Shown here in pieces: positions 62,649 through 64,000 of a DNA stretch of 64,000 nt. The DNA is from Sandaracinaceae bacterium (GTDB lineage: Bacteria; Myxococcota_A; Polyangia; Polyangiales; Houyiibacteriaceae). The DNA lies in the NCBI GenBank assembly GCA_020633055.1, contig JACKEJ010000006.1:248001-312000 (forward strand). The letters run 5' to 3'. The notes beneath the pieces are model-generated. The model saw only the letters and a program-made list of their open reading frames with translations. It was not told the DNA's origin and did no database searches. The translations under genes were made by a program, and so were the position numbers. Position 1 is the stretch's first letter. Each line of letters starts with the position of its first letter.

Positions 62649-64000
62649 GGAGCACCTCCTCCCGGGCCGCCCGCGTCCCCGTCCGAGCGCCGCGCCTCGA
62701 GCGCCACGAGCCGCTCCTCGAGCGCGCGCAGCTTGTCGCGCAGGGCGTCCAGTGCCTTTGCGTTGGCGTCTGGCCCGCTCTTGCTCAGGCCGCCCAGCAT
62801 GCGCTGCACCGTCACCCTGTCTTGATGCGCGAGCGTCGCTGCGTAGGCCTCGATGGAGCCCGCCCGCTCGCTGGCCGACGCGGCCACCAGCGCCCCAGCG
62901 GCCGCCTTGCGCACCCGCGGGTGTGGGTCGCGCAGCGCGTCCTCGAGGGCGTCCTTGGCGGGTCCCTGGGCCGCATCGCTCAGGTGTGGGCACAGCTCAC
63001 CCAGGCCGTCTGCGGCGGCCACTCGCACCAGGTCGTGTAGGCCGCCCGGGCGCAGCGCGTCGCGCAGCACGTCGCGCGCCTCGGGTTGGTGCGTCTTGCC
63101 CAGGCCACGCAGGGCGCCGCGGGGCGCGAACCCGCCGTGCTGTCGGAGCGACGCGTGCGCTTCGAGCAGGTCTCGCGGCGCGTTCTCTCGCTGTGCACCC
63201 AGCGCCTCGAGGGCGGCTTCATGGGCGCGTGGAGGCAGACCCGCGTCGAGCCGACGCTTCAGGCACGCGACCACGCGCGCATCGCGGTAGCGCCCTAGCT
63301 GGCGCAGCAGACACGCCAGGCTGAGGGGGTTCTGGTGCGTCTCGGCCAGCGCGAGCAGGCCGCCCAGGGCCGTCTCGGTCTGTGCGTCGCCCAGCGCCTC
63401 GGCCCATTCACAGCGCACACCCCAGAAGGGCTCGGGCTCGAACGCGTCGACCACGGCACGCGTGTCTCGCGGGTGTCCCGTCTTGACCAGCGCGTGCGCC
63501 GCCAGAATGCGGCCACGCACGTCGTCGGTCTGCGTCAGCTGCGCGCGCAGCGCCGGCGCGCCCGGGTCCCACACGAGCTCGAACAAGGCGCTGCAGGTCG
63601 GGTCCACCCGCACGCGCTCGGCGGGCGCGTCGAGGGGCAACAGCACGACGTGGCGCGCGTCGCTCACCGCGACCGTGACTGTGAACGTGCGGTCCTTGGT
63701 GGTGATCTCGAGGGGCAGGTCGAACGCGAACAGGGGGATGCCTTTGGCCTCGTCCCGCTGCGTCTGTGTGATGGTGATGCGCGTCTCACGCGTCGCGTCG
63801 TCGTGCTGCACCGCCACCTCGAGCTTGGGGTACCCGGGCGAGCGCAGCCACTGGTCGAAGAAGCGCCCCAGTGACCGACCCGAGTGCTCTTCGAGCACGC
63901 GGCGGAAGTCGTCCGTCTCCACGGTCTTGCCGCGGAAGCGCGCCAGGTAGCTGCGCACGGCCGGGAAGAACACGTCGTCCCCGAGCAGCCGGCGCAGCAT
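62645..64000 (-). CDS. M1 family aminopeptidase, C-terminal part (5' end outside window)
   Basis: The 451 residues visible start inside the catalytic region's end: DDFRRVLEEHSGRSLGRFFDQWL is the conserved block that closes the M1 peptidase domain. A beta-sandwich (YPKLEVAVQHDDATRETRITI) and a HEAT-like helical C-terminal domain follow. The zinc motif HExxH lies beyond the window. The tail (ALDALRDKLRALEERLVALEA) is a short coiled coil before a Gly-rich end, which is not usual for the family. The frame is open to base 64000, so the ATG there is not the start. Confidence 0.8.
   Translation of the reverse strand: MLRRLLGDDVFFPAVRSYLARFRGKTVETDDFRRVLEEHSGRSLGRFFDQWLRSPGYPKLEVAVQHDDATRETRITITQTQRDEAKGIPLFAFDLPLEITTKDRTFTVTVAVSDARHVVLLPLDAPAERVRVDPTCSALFELVWDPGAPALRAQLTQTDDVRGRILAAHALVKTGHPRDTRAVVDAFEPEPFWGVRCEWAEALGDAQTETALGGLLALAETHQNPLSLACLLRQLGRYRDARVVACLKRRLDAGLPPRAHEAALEALGAQRENAPRDLLEAHASLRQHGGFAPRGALRGLGKTHQPEARDVLRDALRPGGLHDLVRVAAADGLGELCPHLSDAAQGPAKDALEDALRDPHPRVRKAAAGALVAASASERAGSIEAYAATLAHQDRVTVQRMLGGLSKSGPDANAKALDALRDKLRALEERLVALEARRSDGDAGGPGGGAP

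Overview
This is a high-GC (about 70% by eye), gene-dense chromosomal segment with features of a Myxococcota bacterium of the Polyangiales/Sandaracinaceae type. The grounds are many lipoproteins of unknown function, a MopE-like Asp/Cys-repeat lipoprotein, a RoxA-like dihaem protein, an AgmX/PglI-like C-terminal domain, and pervasive long antisense shadow frames. The taxonomic placement is inference. I see no tRNA, rRNA, CRISPR array, insertion sequence or prophage.

Layout. 1-7 kb: end of a protoporphyrinogen oxidase gene, a metallo-hydrolase, a haloalkane dehalogenase, a PilZ protein, DUF3052, an FAD oxidoreductase and a Tag-like glycosylase. 7-10 kb: a methyltransferase and the MopE-like lipoprotein. 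10-13.4 kb: a minus-strand peroxide-defence operon (Fur/PerR-type regulator, katG, dps) headed by a perfect inverted repeat. 13.5-17.4 kb: an M20 peptidase, a CsoR-family repressor with a DUF2892 membrane protein, and fhs. 17.4-24 kb: a TetR / SDR-Gfo fusion / fatty-acid-hydroxylase operon, divergent from a metallo-hydrolase-SCP2-sulfotransferase fusion. 24-31 kb: the dihaem lipoprotein, a stand-alone reverse-transcriptase-like protein with telomerase-like motifs A and C, and a subclass B1 metallo-beta-lactamase. 31-39.7 kb: GNAT, lipoprotein hydrolase, MarR, RsmC-like methyltransferase, cysH, tex, a GAF-like protein and a response regulator. 40-46.7 kb: secreted lipoproteins, ending with a 1147-residue lipoprotein translationally coupled to a FadL-type porin. 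47-60.5 kb: two minus-strand envelope gene sets, a HEAT-repeat protein / TamA / TamB / GlmM cluster and a three-gene lipoprotein / outer-membrane protein / AgmX-like cluster. 60.6-64 kb: two SDR enzymes, a MazG-like pyrophosphohydrolase and the end of an M1-type aminopeptidase.

Within the clusters, genes are coupled by 4-bp ATGA/GTGA overlaps in several places, which fixes many start codons. Outside clusters, at least 13 genes have a TANNNT hexamer only 5-9 nt before the start codon and no Shine-Dalgarno sequence, suggesting widespread leaderless transcription. The strongest candidate for something undescribed is the 795-residue reverse-transcriptase-like gene at 27748-30135; the sulfatase-like/sulfotransferase fusion at 21108-24086 is second.
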